Assembly (NCBI RefSeq): GCF_964019385.1 | Contig: NC_088645.1 | Coordinates: forward strand, 26,574,189 to 26,638,188 | Source of the DNA: Sycon ciliatum | Taxonomy: Eukaryota > Porifera > Calcarea > Leucosolenida > Sycettidae | DNA length: 64,000 nucleotides | Direction of reading: 5' to 3' | In this document: in pieces, positions 53,832 through 63,742 of the stretch | Numbering within the stretch: position 1 is the first letter of the stretch | Layout of the letters: each line of letters starts with the position of its first letter | Made by a program: the position numbers and the translations under genes | The notes under the pieces: model-generated | Database searches by the model: none | What the model saw: only the letters and a program-made list of their open reading frames with translations | What the model was told of the DNA's origin: nothing

Positions 53832-55139
53832 TCAGTATTTCAGGTGTTTCCTCTGAGGGGAGGACCATGTCCCATCGGCCTTGGCTTTCTCCTCCATGGT
53901 CGAATGGCCGTGGCTGTGTCGGCGACGACGAGGACCGCTGGGTATCCAATCCGCATCGTCAGAGGCAACCGTGGTGGCCCCGTCGTCGTGGCCTGCCCCA
54001 GTGCCTGTAGACGGAGGGGTGCCGGACATTGGCGGTGTACTGGGAGCGATTACCTGCAAGCTGGAACTCTCAGCTACCTCAGTTTGGTCGACAGAGGATG
54101 GAGTATTGCTCTGTATTTCCTTGGATTCCCCGTCGCTGGTTGTGTTCTCAGACGCACTGGCGCTGTTCATTTCAGCGGTTTTCTGTGTTGCATCCTTGCT
54201 ACTAGTACTAGTACTAGCAGGGGATCCGTCGGGTGCAGTGCTCACCTGTTCGGCCGCCCCGTGCGTACAGTTGAACTGTGCGCGGGCTCCCTGTTGAGCT
54301 GCGCTGGCGTACGAGTGTGAACCCTTGGGCTCTGTGCGCGTGCGTGCTGAGCTGGTGGATTGATTTGAGCTCTCGGGCTCCGCGCTGGGGTCTGTGTTTG
54401 TACAGCTACTACCTGAACTAGCACTCACAACAGCCTCACTACCTCCTGCATCGGGCGCACTTGTACCCGAGCTCAGTTGTGATCCAGGGAGTGCAGCCGA
54501 ATTGGTGCTCTGTGTATTTGTGGGTGGTTTGTTCGTGGGCCGCTTGCTCGGACACGATCGAGCAAAGTGCTCCCCCATGCAGATCCTGCAGGTGGCCCTC
54601 TGGTCCTCGTGACGGACACGAAACTGGTGCTGGTCGGCTGTGCGGACAAATGACGGAACTTGCCGACATCCCTCCTTCAGCTCGATGGTGGCGAATCGCA
54701 TACCTGTCCCTACAGTAATCCCCGACGGGGTTTGAATTTGACCATGGCGGATGTCTCCCTGGATCTGGCCAAATGCAGCCAAAGCACTGCAGATAACGGT
54801 ATTCTCGATCCAGATCGGGACATCAAAGATATGGAGTTGTAGTTGTTTGGTGAATGCAGGGCGTACAGAGAAATGTCTGTCGCCGATAAAAAACCCGTGC
54901 CCCAGCAGTGCGTCAGTCTGCGTAGCAGATAATAACGTTACCTTTGTGAGGTTGGAATTGGTGATCTGGACGGAGGCGACGTCCGTGTACCCTTGGGTAA
55001 CAAGGGCCTCGGCTACATCCACTGTCTTGATACCGGCGTGACTGGTGAAAACTACGGTGTTGGCCTTCATGTCTTCACGGGTAAGTGATTTCCATCGTGG
55101 CTCGCCATTTCGGGCAGCAGTACTAATGTTGCGCTCCAT
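53832..55139 (-). CDS. LINE ORF1 protein (RNA-binding, zinc knuckle)
   Basis: Intact frame of 435 codons starting ATG 55139. Residues about 25-170 hold an RRM-like nucleic-acid-binding region typical of Tx1/I/Jockey-type ORF1 proteins (MKANTVVFTSHAGIKTVDV, LHIFDVPIWIENTVICSAL). A zinc knuckle CRICMGEHFARSC (C-x2-C-x3-H-x4-C, one residue shorter than the usual spacing) lies near residue 184. A long Ser/Thr/Pro-rich, probably disordered C-terminal half follows. The stop is about 90 bp before the ORF2 start, so ORF2 translation would need re-initiation or another mechanism. Exact clade not determined. Confidence 0.85.
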   Translation of the reverse strand: MERNISTAARNGEPRWKSLTREDMKANTVVFTSHAGIKTVDVAEALVTQGYTDVASVQITNSNLTKVTLLSATQTDALLGHGFFIGDRHFSVRPAFTKQLQLHIFDVPIWIENTVICSALAAFGQIQGDIRHGQIQTPSGITVGTGMRFATIELKEGCRQVPSFVRTADQHQFRVRHEDQRATCRICMGEHFARSCPSKRPTNKPPTNTQSTNSAALPGSQLSSGTSAPDAGGSEAVVSASSGSSCTNTDPSAEPESSNQSTSSARTRTEPKGSHSYASAAQQGARAQFNCTHGAAEQVSTAPDGSPASTSTSSKDATQKTAEMNSASASENTTSDGESKEIQSNTPSSVDQTEVAESSSLQVIAPSTPPMSGTPPSTGTGAGHDDGATTVASDDADWIPSGPRRRRHSHGHSTMEEKAKADGTWSSPQRKHLKY

Positions 55140-55225
55140 GGTTGGGGTCTGGTATCCCGGGTAAGCCTCAATCCGCAGAAATCTAGGGAAAAACTGGGAG
55201 CGCCAAAATCTGCTTCCTACTCCTA

Positions 55226-55239
55226 CTCAACTTTTGTCG

Positions 55240-55284
<45 letters not shown>

Positions 55285-55790
55285 GAATTCTTTATTCTCA
55301 CGATGGCACCATCGCCAATAAGAGATAAATTGATGAGAAGGTGGGATTGTGGGTTAAACAGTTGGAAAGTGATTTACATCACTTTGAACTTTACAAGTAT
55401 GGGAGAGGGTGAGCGCTGCAGGAGCAGATTGAGTTAATCAGCAGTGAGCAGATTTCTTGTTTGAAACCAGGTCGGGAGGAGATGTCACGAATGCTAGCAG
55501 GGAGGGCATTGTAGTATTCTAGGGACTTGAACAACGAACAACGACTCGAGAGAGATGACGACTCGCGTGCAGCAGATGACGACGCGCGTGGAGCAGATGA
55601 CGACAGCGACGCAGGTCCAAAATTGGTCGAGCGAAAGCGACGCAAACTGAACTCTCTGCTCATTCCGCCAACAGTGTCTCTTGTAAAGACGCTGTACATA
55701 GCCTGAATCACCTTCGTCCAGTGATTGGCAGTCGATACAAACTGTTCTTGACCTGTTCTAAGCGTTTTCATATCCATCAAAATCCATCAC
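55226..55790 (-). mobile_element. Older 5-prime-truncated LINE copy of the same family
   Basis: A GTT array (55226-55282) is followed by TTTGAATTCTTTATTCTCACGATGG and the C-terminal ORF2 frame (55391-55780) ending SLEYYNALPASIRDI and ICSCSAHPLPYL, clearly related to the end of the downstream LINE (LHYFNCLPTQLREI, VCSCSDHPCPYT). The frame contains an insertion of short ASSSAARESSS-type repeats. Truncated near 55790. Confidence 0.8.
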
Positions 55791-55899
55791 GAAGTTTTTG
55801 TTAACGGAGGAAGTAGAAATACAGAGCTGTCAAGTTGTTCAGAGTCTGCCAGCACCCGGCAGTTCCGCAAGCATAGAGAACATGAAATGTGTTACATAC

Positions 55900-55983
55900 C
55901 TCTCCTGCAATGCGCTATACCTCTCTGGCTGTTGTAGACTGCCGTAAGGTTGCAATGCGGGGCCAGCTGTATTGTCACCATAC
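55900..55983 (-). CDS. Exon: tyrosine-motif tail exon (YGSL-x5-YSAL)
   Basis: 84-bp internal exon on the minus strand: acceptor …cactatgcctag, donor GTATGT, phase 2 at both ends, 28 codons. The translation YGDNTAGPALQPYGSLQQPE continues to RYSALQE, with two YxxL motifs five residues apart (YGSL, YSAL). This is close to, but tighter than, the classical ITAM spacing of six to eight. It strongly resembles the exon at 56954-57061. Inferred to be part of the cytoplasmic tail of a second receptor gene. Adjacent intron carries a (GA)n microsatellite at 55996-56089. Confidence 0.65.
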
Positions 55984-55994
55984 CTAGGCATAGT

Positions 55995-55995
<1 letters not shown>

Positions 55996-56038
<43 letters not shown>

Positions 56039-56048
56039 GAGAGAGAGA

Positions 56049-56089
<41 letters not shown>
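55996..56089. repeat. (GA)n microsatellite
   Basis: About 94 bp of GA with two GT interruptions, in the intron next to exon 55900-55983. Confidence 0.95.
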
Positions 56090-56092
<3 letters not shown>

Positions 56093-56490
56093 GAACGGCA
56101 TCTAGACGGTCTAGTACACAGCTAGAAGAGACGCATACCAGAAAAGGGCCCGCTCCGTTTAATTCTCTTGTCCCTGGTGACACAATGGCCTTAAAACGAC
56201 ACGGGAAATTTGTGATGCGTCCGAACTGCGTCTGTGGCATCCGAGCCCTCTTCGCACACTGGATGCATCCGAACCCAGGCGGGTAGCTCGTGTATAGTCA
56301 GGGTAGTCTGGTCATTACACCAGCAAAATGGCCGTCAAATGTACTAAATAGTCAAAATAGCGGATATAAGGTTGCCGGTGGTACATGGCGAGCACATCAC
56401 AGATGTGCGAGCCACGTACCCGGAGCCCTCTGGGCACACTGGATGCATCCTTTTTCTTGATAGATAAATTGTACGCCATCCTATACACAC

Positions 56491-56625
56491 CTGTTGGGAG
56501 TGCGGCGTCCTGCTGTCTGGGCTGGCACCGCTGCTGCCATTGCCATGGCTCCAACGCTTGGTGAAGCAGCACGAGACTGGGTACGAACGCCATCGTTCAC
56601 TTCGCCGAACAGGCTGTAGGTGGAG
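56491..56625 (-). CDS. Exon: tyrosine-motif tail exon (YSLF)
   Basis: 135-bp internal exon, acceptor …gttcactctgcag, donor GTGTGT, phase 2 at both ends, 45 codons. It begins STYSLFGEVNDGVRTQS and continues with an Ala/Pro-rich stretch (AMAMAAAVPAQTAGRR). One tyrosine in a YSLF context, a YxxØ-type signal. Same phase and strand as the neighbouring tyrosine exons, so probably the same gene. Confidence 0.6.
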
Positions 56626-56704
56626 CTGCAGAGTGAACACAAAGTGAGCAACACCGAAGGAAGACCTTTGCTTGTATCAAGCTCTCGCAATTTTTCCTAA
56701 TCCG

Positions 56705-56705
<1 letters not shown>

Positions 56706-56765
<60 letters not shown>

Positions 56766-56815
56766 GTGTGTCTCTCTCTCTCTCTGTCTCTGTCTCTGTC
56801 TCTCCCTCCCTCCCT
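56706..56815. repeat. (TG)n(TC)n microsatellite
   Basis: About 64 bp of TG followed by TC-rich sequence. Confidence 0.95.
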
Positions 56816-56953
56816 CTTTCTCTGGTATGCGTACACTCTACACCCTACATACATACACACATGAGCATGCGACACTGGCATCCACACAAAGACGAGTTCA
56901 ACTCTAGATGGGCGGATACATACAAATCAAAAGCACACAGGCTGGTGACATAC

Positions 56954-57061
56954 TCAGATACGGAGTTGTTCTGGTTCGTGTCGTGCAGTGCGTCATACAC
57001 TGCTGGCAGGTGAAGACTTCCGTAAGCTTCTGCTGGAGGGGCAGCCGCATTGTTCTCCGGT
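56954..57061 (-). CDS. Exon: tyrosine-motif tail exon (YGSL-x5-YDAL)
   Basis: 108-bp internal exon, acceptor …tcacgaccag, donor GTATGT (same hexamer as exon 55900-55983), phase 2 at both ends, 36 codons. The translation begins PENNAAAPPAEAYGSLHLPA and continues VYDALHD, again two YxxL motifs five residues apart. The near-repeat of the 55900 exon (Ala/Pro run, YGSL, Y-x-AL) suggests exon duplication. Confidence 0.65.
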
Positions 57062-57825
57062 CTGGTCGTGACAAGAACAGCATGTCCAAAACATGAACAA
57101 TGAATGCACCCGTGATGTCGCATATAAAGGCCAGGCTTATTGCTGTAGAGGCCAATGTCAGGGCTAGGCTTCTATTCAAACTAGGCATTCTATGTATGTG
57201 TATGTCAACACGAAAACCAGGCGTATGTGCCGGCAGTGCATCTTGAATATCAAGCTTGTATTCAAAACAGGCTGCTACATGAGGCAGGCTAGTATACAAG
57301 ACACTGCGGCACTCATGGGCATCCGAAGCGTCCGTGCACACCTAACAATTTGGATATCTTTCGCACGGCTATCAGTTCGATATGCTTGTAAAGTGCTGCA
57401 CATAATTATATCACATCCACCGGCCAGGGTCGTAACTCTTTGGTTTGCCACATGCATGGTGCACAGCCATTAGGCCTAACTCCAGCGCATACTGCAGCTG
57501 AAACTGGTCCAGCAAAATGTAGCACAAAGGCACAATCATACTATTCACACGATGATTTTTTTACACATCCTGTTCACAATCAATTCATTGTTGGCTACTT
57601 TAGAGGGAGGTGTCCTGACCAGGTTCCGGCCAAAGCAGAAGCAGCAGGATAGGCTACTACACGTCTGTATGATCTGTAGGCAATACACCATGACACGGTG
57701 ATGATCATACCAGTAGCTGACATGGCACTGAGAACGCAGTTCTGTTGTACGGACAAGCCTGCCTGGACAGTGAAGACACGGACAGGCGATCTCTACAGCG
57801 TACGCTGAACAGACATTGTACTTAC

Positions 57826-57897
57826 GTGCGCGCTGTCAAGTAGCCACTCACGGAAACGCCGTCGGCATTCGAGCCGCAGCGGTCCAGGTGAGAGTAG
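57826..57897 (-). CDS. Exon: tyrosine-motif tail exon (YSHL)
   Basis: 72-bp internal exon with a strong acceptor (tgtgttttgtgcctgcctgtttcag) and donor GTAAGT, phase 2 at both ends, 24 codons: YSHLDRCGSNADGVSVSGYL then TAR. It has one YxxL motif (YSHL) and a second tyrosine (GYLTA). An internal GTGAGT (57849-57844) could serve as an alternative, out-of-phase-neutral donor giving a shorter exon. Member of the minus-strand tail series. Confidence 0.62.
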
Positions 57898-58453
57898 CTG
57901 AAACAGGCAGGCACAAAACACAATCGACAATACACAGTGCACAGTGGCAGAGCATCAATCATACAGGCTGAGCGCGGATGTGAACACAGCCGACTCCTGA
58001 TGTAACGAACACCATTGTGCAGGAGAATTAGTTCGTTATAGCCAAAGTTCGTTTTGCACAGAAATGCACTCACACTATACAAGCAGTAGGGCGGCATGGC
58101 TGGAGGGCTCTTGGGCTCTTGGTTCACATGCCGCCCTACAAGGTGTGGTGCACCGCGCACACTTGACTCACTTGATCGGCTTTCATCGAGCAGCACTGTA
58201 AATCGTTTTTTGACCCGGACGCTGTCTTCAAGGACAGATATAAATACTCTTCTCTAGCAAATGATCTGTACTCCATCATCAGCTTACATAAATATAGCTA
58301 TAAATATAGCAAGTGCTACATTAGTGCAAATTTAACTCGGTTACTGAGCCAATAAATATAATCAAAATAGAAAAAATCACATGAATAGTGGATGGTTGCT
58401 TCATAACTCGTTTCCATGTGATTTCTTTTATTTTAGCTACATTAGTGCCTTAC

Positions 58454-58486
58454 GTTTCCTGTGGGTTAAGTCCGCTGTTGTTGTCA
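58454..58486 (-). CDS. Candidate mini-exon (11 codons) of tail series
   Basis: 33 bp between acceptor …gatacctgtcag and donor GTAAGG, phase 2 at both ends, encoding DNNSGLNPQE. A second acceptor 12 bp further in would give a 21-bp version in the same phase. No tyrosine. Supported only by phase and position. Confidence 0.35.
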
Positions 58487-58566
58487 CTGACAGGTATCAT
58501 CCAAATATACAGGTACAGCCAGGCACAGCCGAAAGAAACCACGGCAAACAAACACACATATGCACA

Positions 58567-58599
<33 letters not shown>

Positions 58600-59688
58600 C
58601 AACACGCACGCATGGACACAACTACAGATTATGGGCAATGAGATAACCGACGAACAGGAGCTCAAGAGCAATGGTCAAATCCGGGGGGGGGGGGGGGGCT
58701 GGTGCTTACTCAGTATATTGTGCACCCGCTCTCGATTTCCAGTTGTGTTTGCTGGCTAATAACGTTATCCCTGTGAGCCAACCTGATTCTGTCGATCAGG
58801 CGTACCGGGTAAAGTTAGAACGTATGGCACGGGCGGTCTTGTGTGAAAGCCTCACGGGCATCGCGGCTTTCAGGTTGCAATCCCTGTCCGACGCCCAGAG
58901 AGAGGGGGGGGGATTGCGAAATCCTGACTTAAATGGCATGCATGTGTATACTGTACTAGAGTGAGCAAGACCTGTAACTGCTTCTCAGCCGATCAAAAAT
59001 CGGATTCCAAAAGAGGTGTCCCAAATTGCTTTCCAACAAAAAATCGGTGACGAATACCATAATATTGGGCCAGTGCATGCAATACCGTGTCTAAGGGCAA
59101 ATTTTTGGAAATTTTTTTCTTTCTTGAAAATCAATTACAGGGGTCTAGAGAACACCTCTGTGGAAGATAAAGTTGGATTTCACATTTGAAAGTACATAGA
59201 GACCATGATTTCTATGGCATTGTCCAAAATAGAATATGCCTTGTATAATGCATTATCTACAGTGTCGTTGAAAGCAGCAACAGTTTTGCGTGTCAGCCTT
59301 TAGTATTGGCCAAGACATTCAATGAAGGCTGCCTTGTTCTCCAGTGAAAACTGGGCAACATTGTCCAGCAAGTTCTTGCGGCGTTGACCTAACAAGAACT
59401 CGCGTTCTTTTTGTGCAAAGACAACATGGTCACAGAGTGGTTCCGTTGCAGAATTCTTTTCATCCTATGCACGAGGAGAACGAATATCGTCCCGGAGCAG
59501 CCCACACTTGTTGCACACATCCATCCGTCGCGTCATGAACTCCATGGACTTGTACATGTACTTCTTAGTCTACAGATACAAAAATATACGGTAACCCAGG
59601 GTTTGCGCTTCACAAGACTGCTCGACATGTCCCGAAAGGGCAAACTTGTAGGCGACAGATATAGGTAAGTTTATGGGAGATTCCTCAC
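58487..59688. other. Intron; (CA)n and G-run, no exon recognised
   Basis: Microsatellite CA at about 58562-58600 and a G homopolymer at 58682-58699. No further phase-2 exon seen. Confidence 0.35.
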
Positions 59689-59772
59689 CTCTCCCTCTTG
59701 GTGCAGCAGACAGCAGGAGACTGAACAATAACCTGTAGTTCAGAATAAACTGCTGCGCTCTGTCTCCCACTT
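59689..59772 (-). CDS. Exon: tyrosine-motif tail exon (VYSEL)
   Basis: 84-bp internal exon, acceptor …aatatagtgcag, donor GTGAGG, phase 2 at both ends, 28 codons, open throughout. The translation SGRQSAAVYSELQVIVQSPA then VCCTKRE holds one tyrosine in VYSEL, a good YxxL phosphotyrosine context. It is the furthest-upstream member of the minus-strand series seen. The acceptor lacks a strong pyrimidine tract, which lowers confidence. Confidence 0.5.
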
Positions 59773-61259
59773 CTGCACTATATTTAATCCAAGGCACATT
59801 GCCAGATTTCCATGTGCACCAGGGTGACAGCTAATGTTCTCCTTTTCCACGTGCACACAGTCATGTTCTGCCAACCACAATCATCATGATCATGGAGCTG
59901 CATAAACGCGGTTCCACACACGATGTATCCCATCACAGTTTATCCAAACGTGATGCGCGTCCGTTCCCTTGCGGAAGCTGTCGACTGATGCGCGACAGTC
60001 GACAGGATCGTCATGAGTGCATCGCACGCAGCACACCAATAAAATGCCGAGGTCCTTCGATTTCATCGCCGAGATTTAGTCGTCGTAATGGAGGATTGCG
60101 CTCGGCGTGAAGCTGCTGATTAGGTAGTTCCAAACGCAGCCACAGCCTTCGAGGATCAGTGAGTCCACAGCGGCAATGCTCTGAAGCGCGTCCTGCTCAT
60201 TGTCGCCCCACAGAATCTCCGCCTAATTCATCCGCTCTCGACTCGCCTTCAACCTCAACGCAGGAGTCTTTCACTCCCGGACGCTTAGCTGAGGCTTCGT
60301 CAGAGTTACTGTGAGCATGCCGTACAGCTGCTAGTTGCCGATTGCTCCGACTCACGACTCGCCAAATAAATTGTCGTCTTCCTCCTCGATAGTAAACCTT
60401 GCCGATCTCTACGGAAGCACCGACGATAATCACGCGAGCGGCGCAGCTCAACTGACGTGCTGCTCGGCGTCTGCCGCGAGTGTGTCTACTCAGAGGCCCT
60501 TCCTCAAGTGCTACTTCCAACTCCTCCTGCGCCGCCACGTCCATGATGATTGCTGCAAGTCGATTGCTTGTCGCTTCTCTTGTCGTCTTGAGATCGATTA
60601 GGAATGACAAGATCCGCGATCGAGCCACAAAAAAATATAACTCTTCTTTCCGAGCGATTTTCTCAAATTCTGAAAGAAATCGGTTTCCCCCGAAGACACG
60701 TTTTCGCATGCACTGGCCCAAATATTATTATTCTCCGGAGTATAAGCCGCACCCAGATTTTTCAGTCACGAAATACAGACATCTACCCTGTACTTGGGCA
60801 CCCTGTAAGGGCCGATTTCCACTACGGTCCCGTGAATGCCGTGCCGTGAGTACCCATGGTGATTTGCTCACGTGAGGGGCAGTTTTGGTGCGAGTTCATT
60901 CCGTGGCTCCTGCCGTACCGCGCCGTGGACATTCCGGTGCCGAGGGCCTCTGGGGGGGGGGGGGGGGGAAATGGCATGCCGTGGTATTCCGTGGGGTCGA
61001 ATGCAGTGAGTAGTAGGTATTTTACTACTCCCTGACATGAAGTTTTTTCTTTCTTTTCATGCTTACGGTTTTCGTGGCGTTGAAGGCGGTGGGTGAGGCT
61101 GAGCAGCACTCATAAACCTTTCGGTTGCATTGCTGCAGCGGTGCACAGGAGAGAACGAATCAACACAGCATTATCACCGTCAGACTGATGTCACGACTGC
61201 AGCACTGGCTGGCCCGAGAGGAGTGAACTAAACCTGGCCTACTAACTTACTGCCATGTT
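59773..61259. other. No gene recognised
   Basis: A 174-codon minus-strand frame (60197-60721) has an acidic DVAAQEELEVALEEG stretch but no identified domain. G-run at about 60952-60968. Confidence 0.3.
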
Positions 61260-61381
61260 TGGAAACTTCACTTCTCAACTCCAAAACGGTCTCTTCACTG
61301 CGATTCAAATGAAATTAAGATTTACATTACACCAAATTTCCGGGTCTGGTCCATCGTTTTGGAGTTGAGAAGTGAAGTTTC
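61260..61381. mobile_element. Hairpin element, relative of 42975 outer repeat
   Basis: Perfect 28-bp inverted ends (61260-61287 and 61354-61381, GGAAACTTCACTTCTCAACT…). The loop contains GGTCTCTTCACTGCG and CACCAAATTTCCGGG, matching blocks of the 42975-44402 element; the flanking TAAGTGGCTGCGTTGGAGT also matches 44408 onward. Confidence 0.65.
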
Positions 61382-61446
61382 CTTAATGTGTAAGTGGCTG
61401 CGTTGGAGTTTGCGGAAAATTAGAAGGGTTTACTACTGTTATGTTT

Positions 61447-61541
61447 GGGGAAATCTGGCTGGATTGGGGAAATCTGGCTGGATTGGGGAAATCTGGCTGG
61501 ATTGGGGAAATCTGGCTGGATTGGGGAAATCTGGCTGGATT
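61447..61541. repeat. 19-bp tandem repeat, five units
   Basis: Five identical copies of GGGGAAATCTGGCTGGATT. Confidence 0.95.
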
Positions 61542-61914
61542 GCCATCCGCTAGTACACGGCTAAACGGCATACAGTTGAACCCCGCCTAAGACGCACGCG
61601 CGCGCTAGCACCCACATCCACTCATGCACGCCCAAGCACACATAGCCCTCCCTCCCTCCCTCCCACTTCTCCTTTCCAGACACACATTGAACAAGATGAC
61701 ACCAGCGCACACGAGACAAACTGACCGAGGTGATCCCGATGCCAGCGCCTGACATGCCGCCTGCAGATCCATGGCTGTACCCGATCCGCTGGGAGAATCA
61801 GATTTCAGCAGCACAGAGAGTAGAAAACACCAATGGTCCGCACAAGTCGGTAGACAACACATGGACTGGCAGACAGAAATTTGAGTAGAATCCACAGATC
61901 CTCACAACAACATA

Positions 61915-62249
61915 CAGGGCTCTAGCCAAAGGAGGGTAGGAGGACGCAGCCACCCCCCCCCCCCCCCCCAAACACTCACTCACTCTAATCGAGCGACCCC
62001 TGAGAAAATGTGCCCTCCCCCCCCCCCCACTCATTTGTCGATTTTTTCAGGCAATTCAATGAAAACGCAGTGGCTAGTCGCAAACAGAGTGTTCATAAAG
62101 GCGCACTCGTATGGGTGAAGTCGGCGATTCGCTCCCGTACGTTGCATTTTGCAGGGCAAGACAATTTTGGAAAATGGAAAAAATGGGTTACGGAGCACCC
62201 GTCTCCCCTGCCCCCCCCCCCCTACTATTTGGACCTGGTTAAAACCCTG
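61915..62249. mobile_element. CAGGG-ended MITE, copy 1
   Basis: About 335 bp beginning CAGGGCTCTAGCCAAAGG and ending TTAAAACCCTG, with ACATA on both sides (61910-61914, 62250-62254). Contains C homopolymers. Closely related to copy 2. Confidence 0.7.
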
Positions 62250-62632
62250 ACATACAATTACAAGCAATGCTGGACTACTTGAGGAATGCAAATAGCCAAA
62301 CGGGTTAACCGAGGAAGCATTGTCTAGAAAAAATGTCACTACTCGTGCTTTTCAGGGTGCTGGGTCGAATGGTCTTGGTCCGAGGAAGCTGAGACGCTTC
62401 CTTCCTCCTTTATTCCCAATAGTACTTGCGCACTTTCACCAAAACTGGCTGACTGCGCCCTACTAGGCGGGGATTTGTATGGAAAATGTCACTAAAAGCG
62501 CCATTTTGTTCTTATAAAAGCACGTATGACCGCGATTGGCCCATACGTTGTAGTCTTTCGGATGCCGAGTCGACTGTTTTTGGTCCGAGAAGACGGCGAT
62601 GCAGCGTTCAGCTCTTATTCCCAATCGAACAC

Positions 62633-62957
62633 CAGGGTTCTAACCAAAGGGGGGGGTAGGGGGGGGGGGGGCGCCGCGCCCCCCTACTTCGTTTGCGCCC
62701 CCCCCCCCCTGTGAAATAGTGCCGCCCCCTTCTCATTTTCCGATTTTTGTGTTTTTTCACGCCATTCAACGAAAATACAGTCGATAGTCACTACTAGAGG
62801 GTTCATAAAGGCACATTTGTGAGGGGTGAAGTCGGGAGTTCACCCCGTATGTTACATTTTGCATGGCAAGACAATTTTGGACATTGGAAAAAATGGGTCA
62901 TGGGGTAACTTTTTCCCATGCCCGCCCCCCTACTATTTTGACCTGGCTAGAACACTG
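62633..62957. mobile_element. CAGGG-ended MITE, copy 2
   Basis: About 325 bp beginning CAGGGTTCTAACCAAAGG and ending GGCTAGAACACTG, flanked by a 6-bp duplication GAACAC (62627-62632, 62958-62963). Shares GTTCATAAAGGC, GCAAGACAATTTTGGA and CCCCCTACTATTT with copy 1 in the same orientation. Confidence 0.75.
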
Positions 62958-63459
62958 GAACACGGTTGAGAAAGCGGTCATGTGCCGATCTGTACACTAG
63001 TCACCTGATCACCATGCCTGCTGGCTACAACTCACAGCCTGTTAGCGCGCATTCCTGTCACTCCAGTTGAGCCTCGGTGTGAAGGTTGTAGCCTACAGCC
63101 TACAGCATTTCATACGTAGTGTCCATACCACTGAAGTAGAGTTTTTTTTAAAAGAAAAGACAAGTAAAGGGAGAAAGAGAGATAGAGAGTAGTCTTCTTC
63201 AAGGTTTTTTCTTAGTCCGGTTTTGGAATTCTGTGGCCGTGAGGCGGAGGCCCGAGTAGATTACAAGGCGCTGAATCGTACGTCAACCGCCGATTGCCTT
63301 CCAAGTGCACGTCGAACTCTATCCCCTGGAGAAGAGGACGGCGTGTATAGCGCCAGCTATCTGCTTGACAAGCGACGTCACTTCTGGTCCGAGTTCTGTG
63401 CAGCCGATCATCTCGCGCAGTGCCTACGTGTACACATGTACATGCTGCACGCGAAGCAT
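62958..63459. other. No gene recognised
   Basis: Spacer before the 25-bp array. Confidence 0.3.
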
Positions 63460-63659
63460 GGATCCACAAAGGAAAGTCTTCAATGGATCCAGAAAGGAAA
63501 GTCTTCAATGGATCCAGAAAGGAAAGTCTTCAATGGATCCAGAAAGGAAAGTCTTCCATGGATCCACAAAGGAAAGTCTTCAATGGATCCACAAAGGAAA
63601 GTCTTCAATGGATCCACAAAGGAAAGTCTTCAATGGATCCACAAAGGAAAGTCTTCAAG
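63460..63659. repeat. 25-bp tandem repeat, eight units
   Basis: Eight units of GGATCCASAAAGGAAAGTCTTC plus AAT (one unit with CAT), no length variation. Since 25 is not a multiple of three, each frame cycles through all phases, and all three plus frames stay open. Confidence 0.97.
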
Positions 63660-63742
63660 CTGCTGGTCCAACTGAACAGCTGCAGCTATGCTCAACATCT
63701 TGTAAAGTGTAATGGAAACCATCAAGGACTGAGAGGCCACAC

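Larger units (their letters stand above)
50566..55225 (-). mobile_element. Near-intact two-ORF LINE with (AAC)n tail
   Basis: Minus-strand non-LTR retrotransposon of about 4.66 kb: short 5-prime leader (55225-55140), ORF1 (55139-53832), ORF2 (53739-50824), 3-prime UTR with AATAAA, and an (AAC)n tail (50566-50663 as GTT). Its 5-prime end abuts a second GTT array belonging to the older relative at 55226-55790, so it appears to have inserted in that tail. Only one disabling change is seen in the ORFs. Confidence 0.9.

Noticed and set aside
58172..58195. 24-bp candidate mini-exon on the minus strand (GTGAGT donor)
   Set aside because: In phase 2 it contains a stop; only phase 1 is open, so it does not fit the neighbouring exons.
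60197..60721. 174-codon minus-strand frame with acidic helix-like stretch
   Set aside because: Slightly protein-like, but I recognise no family and see no splice context; left as unclassified.
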